A stretch of DNA of 64,000 bases from Longimicrobiales bacterium (lineage in GTDB: Bacteria > Gemmatimonadota > Gemmatimonadetes > Longimicrobiales > Gaopeijiaceae). The notes below the pieces were generated by a model, which was given only the letters and a program-made list of their open reading frames with translations, was not told where the DNA came from and made no database searches. A program made the translations under genes and the position numbers. Shown in pieces: positions 52,136 through 60,271 of this stretch. The number at the start of each line of letters is the position of its first letter. Positions within the stretch are counted from its first letter, which is position 1. The DNA lies in contig JANQDZ010000087.1 in assembly GCA_028278645.1 (NCBI GenBank), forward strand, positions 21,993 through 85,992, in the 5' to 3' direction.

Positions 52136-52708
52136 TCAGATCGAGTCAATCCCCCCCTCGTCGTCGTCTTTACCGCCTCCACCACCACCCGTCCCCTTGA
52201 GAAGTTTGTCCAGAAGTTCCTGCATCTCCGGAGGTAATCCCGCGGCGCCTCCTTTTGCGCCACCGGGAGTCGCTTCGCCCGGATCTTTCCCGGTTCGGAT
52301 AGTCTGGTCAATCCTCGGGAAGTTCAGATCCATCACCGAAAAGTAGGCTCGAGCCATATGGCCAAATTGCTTTTCCGTGACGCCCCCGTCCTTGATCCAG
52401 GTGTCGCCGTACACAGTAATCTCACCATCTTCGGGATCCCACCCGAACTTCACGAAGCGAAGCCGATAGTTCAGGGTCCCAAGGAGCTTAAGGAGTTCGT
52501 CAGTGTGGGGGTTGTCGGGAGGGCAGGTGTGGTAGCCAAGGCTTCGCAGCTGGAGGAACTCGCCCCCCACCTCCAGGAGAACGAGAAGCTCGTACTCGCC
52601 ATTGGCTCCCTTCACCCTCATCATAAGGGCGTCCCGATTTGGGTCTACGTAATACTTCAGACCCTCTGCATCCACCAACCCCTTCAACTGGGCCATTGTC
52701 AAGGCCAT
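52136..52708 (-). CDS. YbjN-like domain protein
   Basis: A 190-residue protein. The frame is open to 52885, but AGGAG before the ATG at 52708 (ALTMAQLKGLVDAEGLKYYV) marks the start. Residues about 8-135 match the YbjN/type-III-secretion-chaperone-like fold: LLVLLEVGGEFLQLRSLGYH, LLKLLGTLNYRLRFVKFGWD and DGEITVYGDTWIKDGGVTEK. The C-terminal 50 residues are a Gly/Asp-rich tail (GTGGGGGGKDDDEGG). YbjN-like proteins are chaperone-fold binders, consistent with handling a client of the neighbouring Clp-like ATPase. Confidence 0.75.
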   Translation of the reverse strand: MALTMAQLKGLVDAEGLKYYVDPNRDALMMRVKGANGEYELLVLLEVGGEFLQLRSLGYHTCPPDNPHTDELLKLLGTLNYRLRFVKFGWDPEDGEITVYGDTWIKDGGVTEKQFGHMARAYFSVMDLNFPRIDQTIRTGKDPGEATPGGAKGGAAGLPPEMQELLDKLLKGTGGGGGGKDDDEGGIDSI

Positions 52709-52739
52709 GCCTGGCTCCTGTTCCGTCGGTCCGGCCGAC

Positions 52740-55037
52740 TCAACCCAGCCGGATGACCAGGGTGTTTCCCCGCCGAATGCATTCCGCCCGCGCTTCCGAG
52801 CTTTTCTCTTTCCCCGCGCTGTCGACCGCGGATACCTCCAGCCGGATGGTCTCCACACCTTCCAGTTCATCCCGCATCTGGGCAACGACCAGTGGCTCCA
52901 TCACGCGGTTTCTGAAGATGCCGCTCACATCACGGGCTCCCAATTCTGGCTGCCATTCGGCAACCAGGTAGTCGAGGACACCTTCCTCCCACTCGAAGAA
53001 CTGCCCTCTCCCAGCAACGGTGTCGGAAAAAGTCTCAAACTGAATCTCAAGGATCTGCCGTGCCGCCGCGGTATCGAGCCCCACAAAATCGAACAGGTGG
53101 GATATCCGCCCCAAGAACGCCTCACCCAGTCCCATTCGTGCGAAATGCGCTCTCATGGCCGCGCGGTCGGTGGCCGGTCCTTGGAGTCGCGACCCCCCGT
53201 CAGCCTCGAAGCCGATGGTTGTCTCATGCTGATAAACAGCGCCCGCGTTGGTCGTGAAGACGATAAACGAGCGGCGAAAGTCGAGGGGGTTCCCCTCCTT
53301 ATCCTCGCACTGCCCATCATCGATGATTCGGAAGAGAAGTTCTCCAACATTCGGATCGGCTTTTTCGATCTCGTCAAAAAGCACGATACATTCCGGGTTA
53401 TCGCGGATCTGGGAGAGCACGCCCCCCTTTCCGCGAACGTATCCGATGTAGCCCGGCGGGGGTCCAAAAAGCACGTTCTGAGCTGGGCCTCCATCCTGAC
53501 CTGAGCCTTTGAGGGTGTTACAGTCCACCCTGAGAAGAGCCTCCTTTCCCCCACCCAAAATCCTGCTCAAAAGGACCGCGGTCTCGGTCTTGCCCACGCC
53601 GGTAGGGCCGGAGAAGAGGAAGGTGCCGCGGGGTTTTCCCGCTCGGTCCGTCCAACCCTTGATGCCCGCTACGAATGCTCTCGAGATGCCTTTGAGTACC
53701 TCGTCCTGCCCGGCGATCTTACTCTTCAGGTGTTCCAGGATCTCATCGGGGTCCAGGGCCTTCTCTCTCACCACGCTGTGGCCGATGGTGTCCTCAAGGG
53801 CCCTCCAGAGTTCTTGTTCCGTGAGCTTCCCTTGGGGAGGATTCTGGATCACACAGTACGCGCATGCCCCGTCCAGGAGTTGGATGGATTTTCGGGGCTG
53901 GGCCCGGTCAGGGAGGTATTCCTCGGCCAGTTCGACGGTCCGATCGATGAGATCCTCCGGGATCCCGACACCGTAGTACCGTTCTATCCCGGGATGCCTC
54001 GCATGCATGATTTGTTTGGTCTTTTCTGGGGACGGCTCTTCGATGGTGACGAGGGTGAACCGCTGTTTCAGGGCACCGTCCGGCTCGATGTAGTGCCGAA
54101 ACTCGGCTGTCGTTGTACTTCCGATTATAGAAATCTCGCCGGTAATGATAGCCTGCTTAAAAGCTTCGTTCGCATCGGTAAAAGGCCCGCGATGGTCCAT
54201 TCCGCTCTGGAACATGGAATGGGCCTCGTCCACGAACAGGATCACCTTCGGGTTGGCTGTGAGAATCCGGAGGAGGGAAGAAACCCTCTCCTCGTATTGA
54301 CCGACATGGGAGGCGCCGGAGCGCAAGAAGATGGGTGAGAGCTCAAAGATGTCGTGATCTCGGAGTCGCTCCGGAACGAAAGGGTCCCCGGCCACTAAGA
54401 GACGGGCGAATTCGTACACGAGGGCGGATTTTCCCGTGCCGGGCAGCCCGATAATGAGGGGGCTGTGCTGCTTTCGTTGAACGAGGGCGTGAAAGAGGGA
54501 TTGGAGAGGTTTCTCCATTTCCACAATCCCTTTTTGGGGGGATTCGCCCACCGTGAGCATGCGTCCGAAGGATCCCAGAGCGTCCATGACCTGCTTTCGC
54601 TCGTCAGACCCCCGCCAACCCCCAGGGTCGGCCCCGGCTTTCACTTGGGCTTTCCCGGGTCCGGCTTCGACCTGTTTCAGGGCCTCTTCGAGGGCTTCCG
54701 AGGAAGCACCGGTCGCCAACAGGTGCTCGCGGCCGGCCTGGCTTCGCAGAAGGGCCATGAACCAACCGATGGGCGTGAGAGGATCCCCGCCCTGGGACGC
54801 GAGGTCGTTGAGAACCGGCTTGAGGCTCTTCCCAAGGGGGACGGAATCCGGGGTAGTCTTCCTGATCTCCTTGGGTTTCGGAAGGTATTGAGCCAACTCG
54901 GGGATCCGTTCCTTGAGACCCGCTCCAAAATAGAGAGCGGGAAGCAGGACCTCCATTCCCATTGCCCTCCCCTCGGGTACACAACGTTTCGCGAAGTCCC
55001 GGACGGCTTCGGCCTCTCGATTCAGTCTCAGCGCCAT
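52740..55037 (-). CDS. ClpA/C-like double-AAA unfoldase
   Basis: A 765-residue HSP100 protein. The start is the ATG at 55037 with GAGGA seven bases ahead; the open frame upstream to 55529 is unsupported. Residues 1-135: Clp-N-like helical domain. AAA1 about 165-400: Walker A GLPGTGKS (about 195), Walker B VILFVDEAH (about 266). AAA2 about 455-700: Walker A GPTGVGKT, pore segment GYIGYVRGKG, Walker B CIVLFDEIEK. There is no ClpB middle coiled-coil insertion. Residues 608-610 are IGF, right after the TTNAG block, at the place of the ClpP-docking loop of ClpA (IGL), which ClpB lacks. So it probably feeds host ClpP. No clpP is nearby. Confidence 0.9.
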   Translation of the reverse strand: MALRLNREAEAVRDFAKRCVPEGRAMGMEVLLPALYFGAGLKERIPELAQYLPKPKEIRKTTPDSVPLGKSLKPVLNDLASQGGDPLTPIGWFMALLRSQAGREHLLATGASSEALEEALKQVEAGPGKAQVKAGADPGGWRGSDERKQVMDALGSFGRMLTVGESPQKGIVEMEKPLQSLFHALVQRKQHSPLIIGLPGTGKSALVYEFARLLVAGDPFVPERLRDHDIFELSPIFLRSGASHVGQYEERVSSLLRILTANPKVILFVDEAHSMFQSGMDHRGPFTDANEAFKQAIITGEISIIGSTTTAEFRHYIEPDGALKQRFTLVTIEEPSPEKTKQIMHARHPGIERYYGVGIPEDLIDRTVELAEEYLPDRAQPRKSIQLLDGACAYCVIQNPPQGKLTEQELWRALEDTIGHSVVREKALDPDEILEHLKSKIAGQDEVLKGISRAFVAGIKGWTDRAGKPRGTFLFSGPTGVGKTETAVLLSRILGGGKEALLRVDCNTLKGSGQDGGPAQNVLFGPPPGYIGYVRGKGGVLSQIRDNPECIVLFDEIEKADPNVGELLFRIIDDGQCEDKEGNPLDFRRSFIVFTTNAGAVYQHETTIGFEADGGSRLQGPATDRAAMRAHFARMGLGEAFLGRISHLFDFVGLDTAAARQILEIQFETFSDTVAGRGQFFEWEEGVLDYLVAEWQPELGARDVSGIFRNRVMEPLVVAQMRDELEGVETIRLEVSAVDSAGKEKSSEARAECIRRGNTLVIRLG

Positions 55038-55276
55038 CGCTTTTCCTCGGACCGGCCGGCGTTTTCCCACTCCTTGTGGATCCGCTCGAGATCCAAGGTG
55101 TTCCTGGGTGGCTGGGGAAGATCCCCCTTCGGAGAGGGCGAGTTGAAGCGGAGGGTCAGGCTCTGATACGCAAGGGCGGCGAACAGCCTGTTTTCCCCTT
55201 TGATTCCTGATTGGGAGTTGGTCTGGTACCGATGAAGGAACTCGGCGAAAGCTGGTCCTGCTCCCTGGCCATCCAT
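55028..55276 (-). CDS. Small protein gene upstream of the Clp-like ATPase
   Basis: An 82-residue ORF from an ATG at 55276 with GGAG about seven bases before it. Its end overlaps the unfoldase start by ten bases, a coupled layout that supports reality. Sequence: short helical segments (AEFLHRYQTNSQSGIKGENR), a Pro-rich stretch and a charged end (IHKEWENAGRSEEKRWR). No known family; too short for a confident fold. It may be a regulator or adaptor of the Clp protein. Confidence 0.55.
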   Translation of the reverse strand: MDGQGAGPAFAEFLHRYQTNSQSGIKGENRLFAALAYQSLTLRFNSPSPKGDLPQPPRNTLDLERIHKEWENAGRSEEKRWR

Positions 55277-55495
55277 CAAGGTCTCCGTTCCTCCAGAGGA
55301 AGGTGTCGCACGGGTCGCGGGAATCTCGCCCGGAAGTGGAATCGGCCGGAAAGCAAGGTAGGATCGGTTCATTCGGGCTGCAACATGGCTCCCAACAATC
55401 AATCCCTCGGTGCCAAAGCAGGAGTTCTCCACCTGGACAGGCGACTAAGCCGCGAAGTAGCTTCACCGCCAATCTTTCCCTGAGGAGCGAGAGAC
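55277..55495. promoter_or_regulatory. Divergent promoter region between the Clp and RelA/SpoT operons
   Basis: 219 bases between two operons transcribed away from each other. It must carry both promoters. I see no clear -35/-10 pair or palindrome. A GAGGAGCGAG lies just before the synthetase ATG. Confidence 0.45.
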
Positions 55496-57991
55496 ATGTC
55501 GAACGGAGACCGGGAAAAGGGCCCCGCATGGCTCAGGGCCCAAGTCGCTAGCTACCGATCGGTTTACCCGCATTTCCAACGATACGCAGAAGTCCTGCAA
55601 GCCATCCTTCAGAAGGCCGGTGCGGACTTGGCTCCCCTGGCCATCATCCAGAGCCGACCCAAATCCATCGCGAGTTTCGCCGAGAAGACATGGCGGAAAC
55701 GAGGAAAATACGCCGACCCGATTCATCAATTGACCGATCTTTGCGGGACTCGTGTCATCTGCCGAACACGGTCGGAGGTCGAGGCGATGAGCGGTTTCAT
55801 AAAGGACACTCTTAATATCGATTGGGCCAACAGCCTTGACTGCAGTCAGCGATTAGCGCCCACCGAATTCGGATATAGGTCGGTCCATTACATCGTGTCC
55901 TTCCCGGTCAGCGCGGGAGAGGTCTACGACATCCCTATACCCGAAGAGGTCGTCTCAAAACCAGCTGAAATCCAGGTCAGAACCGTGGTAGAGCATGCCT
56001 ACGCGGACTTCGTCCACGACCTTTCCTACAAAGGTGCATTCCGGGTTCCTACCTCGTGGGTGCGGGAGCTGGCCGGAGTCGCGGCAGCCCTCGAGGAAGC
56101 CGACCAAGCGTTTTCACGGATCGAGGAACGGCTGAGCCTTTACGCAACGAACTACGGTGCCTACCTGAACGAGGAACAGATCAGAGAAGAGATCGAGACG
56201 CTGGACGTCATCCTCGAGTTTGATTCAGAGAATGCCGAGAAAGCCGTTCGTCTCGCGAAACTCGCCCACCATGGCGAGGACTGGGGAAAGGCAGAGGCGG
56301 CACTCAAACCGTTCGTTGATCCCGAATGCCCCGAGGCCTCGCCCCAGCCGGCCCTAAGGGAATTGGGAATCACCTACTGCAAGAAATACGCGCCGGGATC
56401 CGAAGAGTATGATGCCGGACAAGAGTACCTCGAGATTGCCAGCGCACCGGAATTCGCCGATGTGGACGCCCTCTGCTCGTTGGCAGGGACCTGGAAAGGA
56501 AAGGATGAGGCAAAGGCGAGGAACTACTACCGGAAGGCCTTCGAGATCGATCCGTACGACCCGTATGCCCTCGGAAATTTCCTCGAATATGAACTGCCAG
56601 AAAACCCAGGGTTTTTGGGGGTAGCCCGACCACTCATGCGCCAGGCGGTAGACCGGTGCCAGGCACAGAGCGATGCCGGAGTGAACATGCCTTGGGCTTT
56701 CTACGACATTGGCAAGTTCCTTCTCTTGTTGGGGGATCCTATCGGCAGTCTGGACGCCTATGCCAAGGCTCTATCCGTCACCTCCGCACCTTTTATGGTC
56801 GAGACCTCGCTCGCTTCCGTCCGCCGCCTCGAATCCGTCGCCGACCAACTCCCCGGGTTCGAATGGGTCCGCCGGCTGCTCGCACTTGGCCTGGCAACTC
56901 GGTTCCCTTCGGAGGCCAGACTCGAAGCGGTACGCGATCTCGTCAGCCCAGGAGACTACGCAGTGGAACCACCGGTCCTGATCGTGGCCGGGGGAACCGA
57001 TCCCAGAATCGAGGAAGAAATCAGAGGGTATTCGGGTCTCCTCCGGGCGGTAATGGCAGGGTTTAGCGGGACGGTCATCTCCGGAGGTACGGTGGATGGC
57101 ATCAGCGGCTTGGTCGCAGACACTGCCGAGTCTTTTCCCGACCAGGTCTACACGATTGGCTACCTCCCCGCCCCCACCCATGACAGCAGGCATGAGAGAA
57201 CCGGGCCGGCTCGGTATTCCGAGATCCGGCACACTCAAGGGAGCGAGTTCACTCCCTTGGAACCTTTGCAGAGTTGGATCGATCTGTTGGCGTCGGGTGT
57301 CCAGCCTGGGCGCGTCCGGGTTCTCGGGATAAATGGGGGGGATATAGCGGGAACCGAATACCGGATCGCGCTGGCCTTAGGGGCGCGGGTCGGCCTCGTT
57401 ACCGGAAGTGGCCGTGAGGTCGGGCGCATTCTTTCCGACCCCTTCTGGTCTCGGTCCGCCGGACTCGTGGCTCTTCCCGACGACCCTGCAGTAGCCCAGG
57501 CATTCACGTGTTGGGAGCCGCCCCAGGGATCATCGGTTTTCAGGGACTCCATAGCTCCAGCGATCCACGAGGAGTACCGGCGTGAAAGGATGTCGACTCG
57601 GCAGGTCAACGATCCTGCCCTCGCCGACTGGGATTCCCTCCGGCCGGATTTGAAGGAATCAAACAGGGACCAGGCTGGCCACCTACTGACCAAGCTCGAG
57701 GCCATCGGTTGTACTTGTGAAGAGGCGGAGGGGGGCACTGTTGCGTCCGGGGAGTTCACGGACGCAGAGGTGGAGATCTTGGCTCAGATGGAGCACGGCC
57801 GTTGGGTTGTCGAAAGGCTCCTCTCGGGCTGGGAGCCTGGGGAGGACCGGGACCCTACCGGAAAGAGGAGCCCCTACCTGGTGGCTTGGTCGGAGCTCTC
57901 GGAGGAGGCCAGAGAACTGGATCGACAGACGGTCCGAAAGATCCCCCACTTCCTTGACGCCGTGGGTTACCGAGTGAGGAGGGTCTCGTGA
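55496..57991 (+). CDS. RelA/SpoT-type synthetase-TPR-LSDAT(SLOG)-RyR fusion
   Basis: An 831-residue four-part protein. Residues about 50-205: RelA/SpoT nucleotidyl pyrophosphotransferase domain with the conserved DLCGTRVI (Asp81), TEFGYRSVHY (about 120) and AEIQVRTVVEHA (Glu158), so catalysis looks possible. About 245-480: TPR-like helices. About 490-690: LSDAT/SLOG-like Rossmannoid nucleotide-sensor domain (VLIVAGGTD, TVISGGTVDGISGLVADTAE, VLGINGGDIAGTEYRIAL). About 695-828: RyR domain (ILAQMEHGRWVVERLLSGWE). A ppGpp-type or related (toxic) alarmone product, sensed ligand unknown. It overlaps the Nudix gene (GTGA), so enzyme and hydrolase are coupled. Confidence 0.88.
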   Translation: MSNGDREKGPAWLRAQVASYRSVYPHFQRYAEVLQAILQKAGADLAPLAIIQSRPKSIASFAEKTWRKRGKYADPIHQLTDLCGTRVICRTRSEVEAMSGFIKDTLNIDWANSLDCSQRLAPTEFGYRSVHYIVSFPVSAGEVYDIPIPEEVVSKPAEIQVRTVVEHAYADFVHDLSYKGAFRVPTSWVRELAGVAAALEEADQAFSRIEERLSLYATNYGAYLNEEQIREEIETLDVILEFDSENAEKAVRLAKLAHHGEDWGKAEAALKPFVDPECPEASPQPALRELGITYCKKYAPGSEEYDAGQEYLEIASAPEFADVDALCSLAGTWKGKDEAKARNYYRKAFEIDPYDPYALGNFLEYELPENPGFLGVARPLMRQAVDRCQAQSDAGVNMPWAFYDIGKFLLLLGDPIGSLDAYAKALSVTSAPFMVETSLASVRRLESVADQLPGFEWVRRLLALGLATRFPSEARLEAVRDLVSPGDYAVEPPVLIVAGGTDPRIEEEIRGYSGLLRAVMAGFSGTVISGGTVDGISGLVADTAESFPDQVYTIGYLPAPTHDSRHERTGPARYSEIRHTQGSEFTPLEPLQSWIDLLASGVQPGRVRVLGINGGDIAGTEYRIALALGARVGLVTGSGREVGRILSDPFWSRSAGLVALPDDPAVAQAFTCWEPPQGSSVFRDSIAPAIHEEYRRERMSTRQVNDPALADWDSLRPDLKESNRDQAGHLLTKLEAIGCTCEEAEGGTVASGEFTDAEVEILAQMEHGRWVVERLLSGWEPGEDRDPTGKRSPYLVAWSELSEEARELDRQTVRKIPHFLDAVGYRVRRVS

Positions 57992-58473
57992 ACGATCTGT
58001 CGGTCCCACCCAAAGGGACGGGAGACGCAGGGCCGTCCCCGAACCTCGCTCGGCCCGTGCCCGTCGTCCGGCTGATCATCCAGAACTCCCAGGGAAAGGT
58101 TCTATTCCTTCGCCGGGCAGAGACCGCCTACGCCGACGGTGGTTGGTGCCTCCCCGGGGGAAAAGTGGACTATGGTGAGACGGTGGAAGCGGCCGCCAAA
58201 AAGGAACTGCTGGAGGAGACCTCTCTGATCTGTCAGAAGCCTCGGTTCCTGTTCCATCAGGACAGCCTTCCACCGTATCCCGGATCGATGCATTGCATCA
58301 ATTTCTACTACGAATGCACGGTTACCGGGGAATTGAACGTGAATCCGGAATCAAGCGATTGGATATGGATGGGGCCCGAGGAGCTCGAAGCCCATGAGGT
58401 GGTGTTTCGAAATGACGAAGCCGTGACGCGCTTCTGGGGAGAGAGTCACCTGCCATACTCCGACGAGGGTTAA
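57988..58473 (+). CDS. Nudix hydrolase
   Basis: A 161-residue protein (GTG start overlapping the synthetase stop). The Nudix box is GGKVDYGETVEAAAKKELLE then ETSL: the Glu residues of the metal site are intact, the usual Arg is Lys and the final Gly is Ser. The N-terminal part (PVVRLIIQNSQGKVLFLRRA) is standard. Such enzymes hydrolyse NDP-X compounds, including NTPs, NAD-linked or alarmone species. Placed between two RyR proteins it could clear the nucleotide signal; substrate is unproven. Confidence 0.88.
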   Translation: MNDLSVPPKGTGDAGPSPNLARPVPVVRLIIQNSQGKVLFLRRAETAYADGGWCLPGGKVDYGETVEAAAKKELLEETSLICQKPRFLFHQDSLPPYPGSMHCINFYYECTVTGELNVNPESSDWIWMGPEELEAHEVVFRNDEAVTRFWGESHLPYSDEG

Positions 58474-58517
58474 AAGCCCGGCTCAGGCTGGTTTTTGGGG
58501 AGCGGAGAAGACCGCCA

Positions 58518-60257
58518 ATGCGACGCAAATGGAATAGCATCCAATGGCCCCTGGCGTTTGTTCTGGCGCTTGCGGCCATTATCCTCGGGTTCATCGGCTT
58601 CGCCCGCTTTTCTGCGAGCACCGGCCAAGCCCGTACCCACTGGGATACCCTTTACCTGGCCGTTCAACTATTCGCCATGCAGTCCGGAGCGGTATCGGGT
58701 CCGGTCCCGTGGCAACTTCAAATCGCCCGTTTTCTCGCCCCGGCCGCGGCAGCCTACGCGGCCTTAGGTGCCCTGGCCATCCTCTTTCGCGACCAGCTGG
58801 AGAGGTTCCGGATTCGTTTTCTTCGGAGCCACACCATCATCTGCGGCTTGGGCCGGAAGGGAATGTTGTTGGCTGAGGCTCTCAAGGCTCGAGGGGAAAG
58901 GGTGGTTTTGATCGAGAGCGATACGGAGAACGATTTCATTGAGGCAGCTCGAGACTTCGGTGCACTGGTCCTACTAGGAGACGCCCGGGCTCCGCGGATC
59001 CTCCGGAAGGCCCGGGTGAACCGAGCCAGCCACTTGGTCGTGGTAACCGGCGACGACGGGGTGAACGCAGACGTCGCCGTAAGGGCTCGGGGGATCGTCA
59101 CGAACCGAAAAGGCCCGGCTCTTTATTGCCTGGCCCACATCGTCGGGCCAGAACTCCGAAGCCTCCTCCGTGTGCAGGAGATGGGGAAAGCGACAGAGGA
59201 ACCGTTCCGGGTCGATTTCTTCAACGTATTCGAGGGTGGAGCAAGGGCCCTTCTGAGGGATTACCCCGTGTCCGGGGACAGGGGAGGATGGAGGACTCCA
59301 GAGGGCCACATAGTCGTGGTTGGCCTTGGCCAGCTTGGCGAGAACTTGGTTCTCCATGCCGCTCGCGATTGGCGAATCAACAAGGGACCGTCGACCCACC
59401 CCCTGCGGGTCACCATAGTCGACCAGTCAGCCGCAAGTCACATCGAGTCACTACTGGTCCTGCACCCATGGCTGGGCCAGGTCTGTCAGATGATGCCGGT
59501 GGAAGCCCCCTTTGATTCGAGGGAATTCGCTGAGGCCCAATTCTTGTTCGACGAAGACGGGGCCGGGGCCGTTTCCACGATCTTCATCTGCGTGGACGAC
59601 GATTCCCAGGGCATCTCAGCCGCTCTCCTGCTGTACCGCCGAGTCAAGGACAAAGGCGTACCGATTGTAATCCGGACAGCCCACGGAGCGGGCCTGGCCT
59701 CCTTGCTCAGGCAGGAGCCGATCGCCGACGGAGACCTCTCCAGCCTTCAGGCTTTTGGCCTCCTTGACCGTATGTGCAACCCGGACCTTCTCTTGGGAGG
59801 TGTAAACGAGATTCTGGCTCGGGCCATGCACGAGGAGTACCTCAAAGATCGAAGACGCGCCGGGGAAGGTCTTGGAACAAACCCAGCCCTCGTGCCATGG
59901 AGTGATCTGGAAGAAGGCCGAAAAGAGTCGAACCGGGCTCAGGCTGCTCACATCGGCACCAAGCTCGCGGCCATCGGATGCGATCTGATCACGTTATCCG
60001 ATTGGGACCCGGACAACTTCCAGTTTGAGAACGACGAGCTTGAGAAACTGGCGGAGATGGAGCACGATCGCTGGGTAAAGGAGCGTAAACAAACGGGCTG
60101 GACTCTGGGACCGAAACAGCCGGAGGGAACCACCAGCCCATACCTGGTGCCCTGGCGCCAGTTGGATGAAGATGTTCGGGAACTCGATCGTACCTTCATC
60201 CGGACCCTCCCCGACCTTTTGGCGAGATCTGGGTTTCAGATCGTTCGCATCAAATAA
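58518..60257 (+). CDS. 2-TM, double TrkA-N, RyR channel-like protein
   Basis: A 579-residue protein. Two membrane helices (about residues 12-34 and 73-92) flank a re-entrant-like loop (DTLYLAVQLFAMQSG) that lacks the potassium-filter TVGYG. Two Rossmann TrkA-N/RCK domains follow: about 103-235 (HTIICGLGRKGMLLAEAL) and about 262-420 (HIVVVGLGQLGENLVLHA), each with GxGxxG. Residues about 440-575 form an RyR domain (KLAEMEHDRWVKERKQTGW). It is thus channel-shaped but with an altered pore, gated by nucleotide-type domains. RyR homology to the synthetase in this operon indicates a shared ligand or partner. Confidence 0.85.
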   Translation: MRRKWNSIQWPLAFVLALAAIILGFIGFARFSASTGQARTHWDTLYLAVQLFAMQSGAVSGPVPWQLQIARFLAPAAAAYAALGALAILFRDQLERFRIRFLRSHTIICGLGRKGMLLAEALKARGERVVLIESDTENDFIEAARDFGALVLLGDARAPRILRKARVNRASHLVVVTGDDGVNADVAVRARGIVTNRKGPALYCLAHIVGPELRSLLRVQEMGKATEEPFRVDFFNVFEGGARALLRDYPVSGDRGGWRTPEGHIVVVGLGQLGENLVLHAARDWRINKGPSTHPLRVTIVDQSAASHIESLLVLHPWLGQVCQMMPVEAPFDSREFAEAQFLFDEDGAGAVSTIFICVDDDSQGISAALLLYRRVKDKGVPIVIRTAHGAGLASLLRQEPIADGDLSSLQAFGLLDRMCNPDLLLGGVNEILARAMHEEYLKDRRRAGEGLGTNPALVPWSDLEEGRKESNRAQAAHIGTKLAAIGCDLITLSDWDPDNFQFENDELEKLAEMEHDRWVKERKQTGWTLGPKQPEGTTSPYLVPWRQLDEDVRELDRTFIRTLPDLLARSGFQIVRIK

Positions 60258-60271
60258 GAGGAGTGCTGAAA

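Noticed and set aside
55038..55529. Long N-terminal extension of the Clp-like frame
   Set aside because: No family-like sequence, crosses a small gene and the divergent promoter region; a ribosome-binding site supports 55037.
58550..58800. Potassium-channel assignment for the TrkA-N/RyR protein
   Set aside because: The two-helix topology fits, but the selectivity filter TVGYG is absent, so I only call it channel-like.
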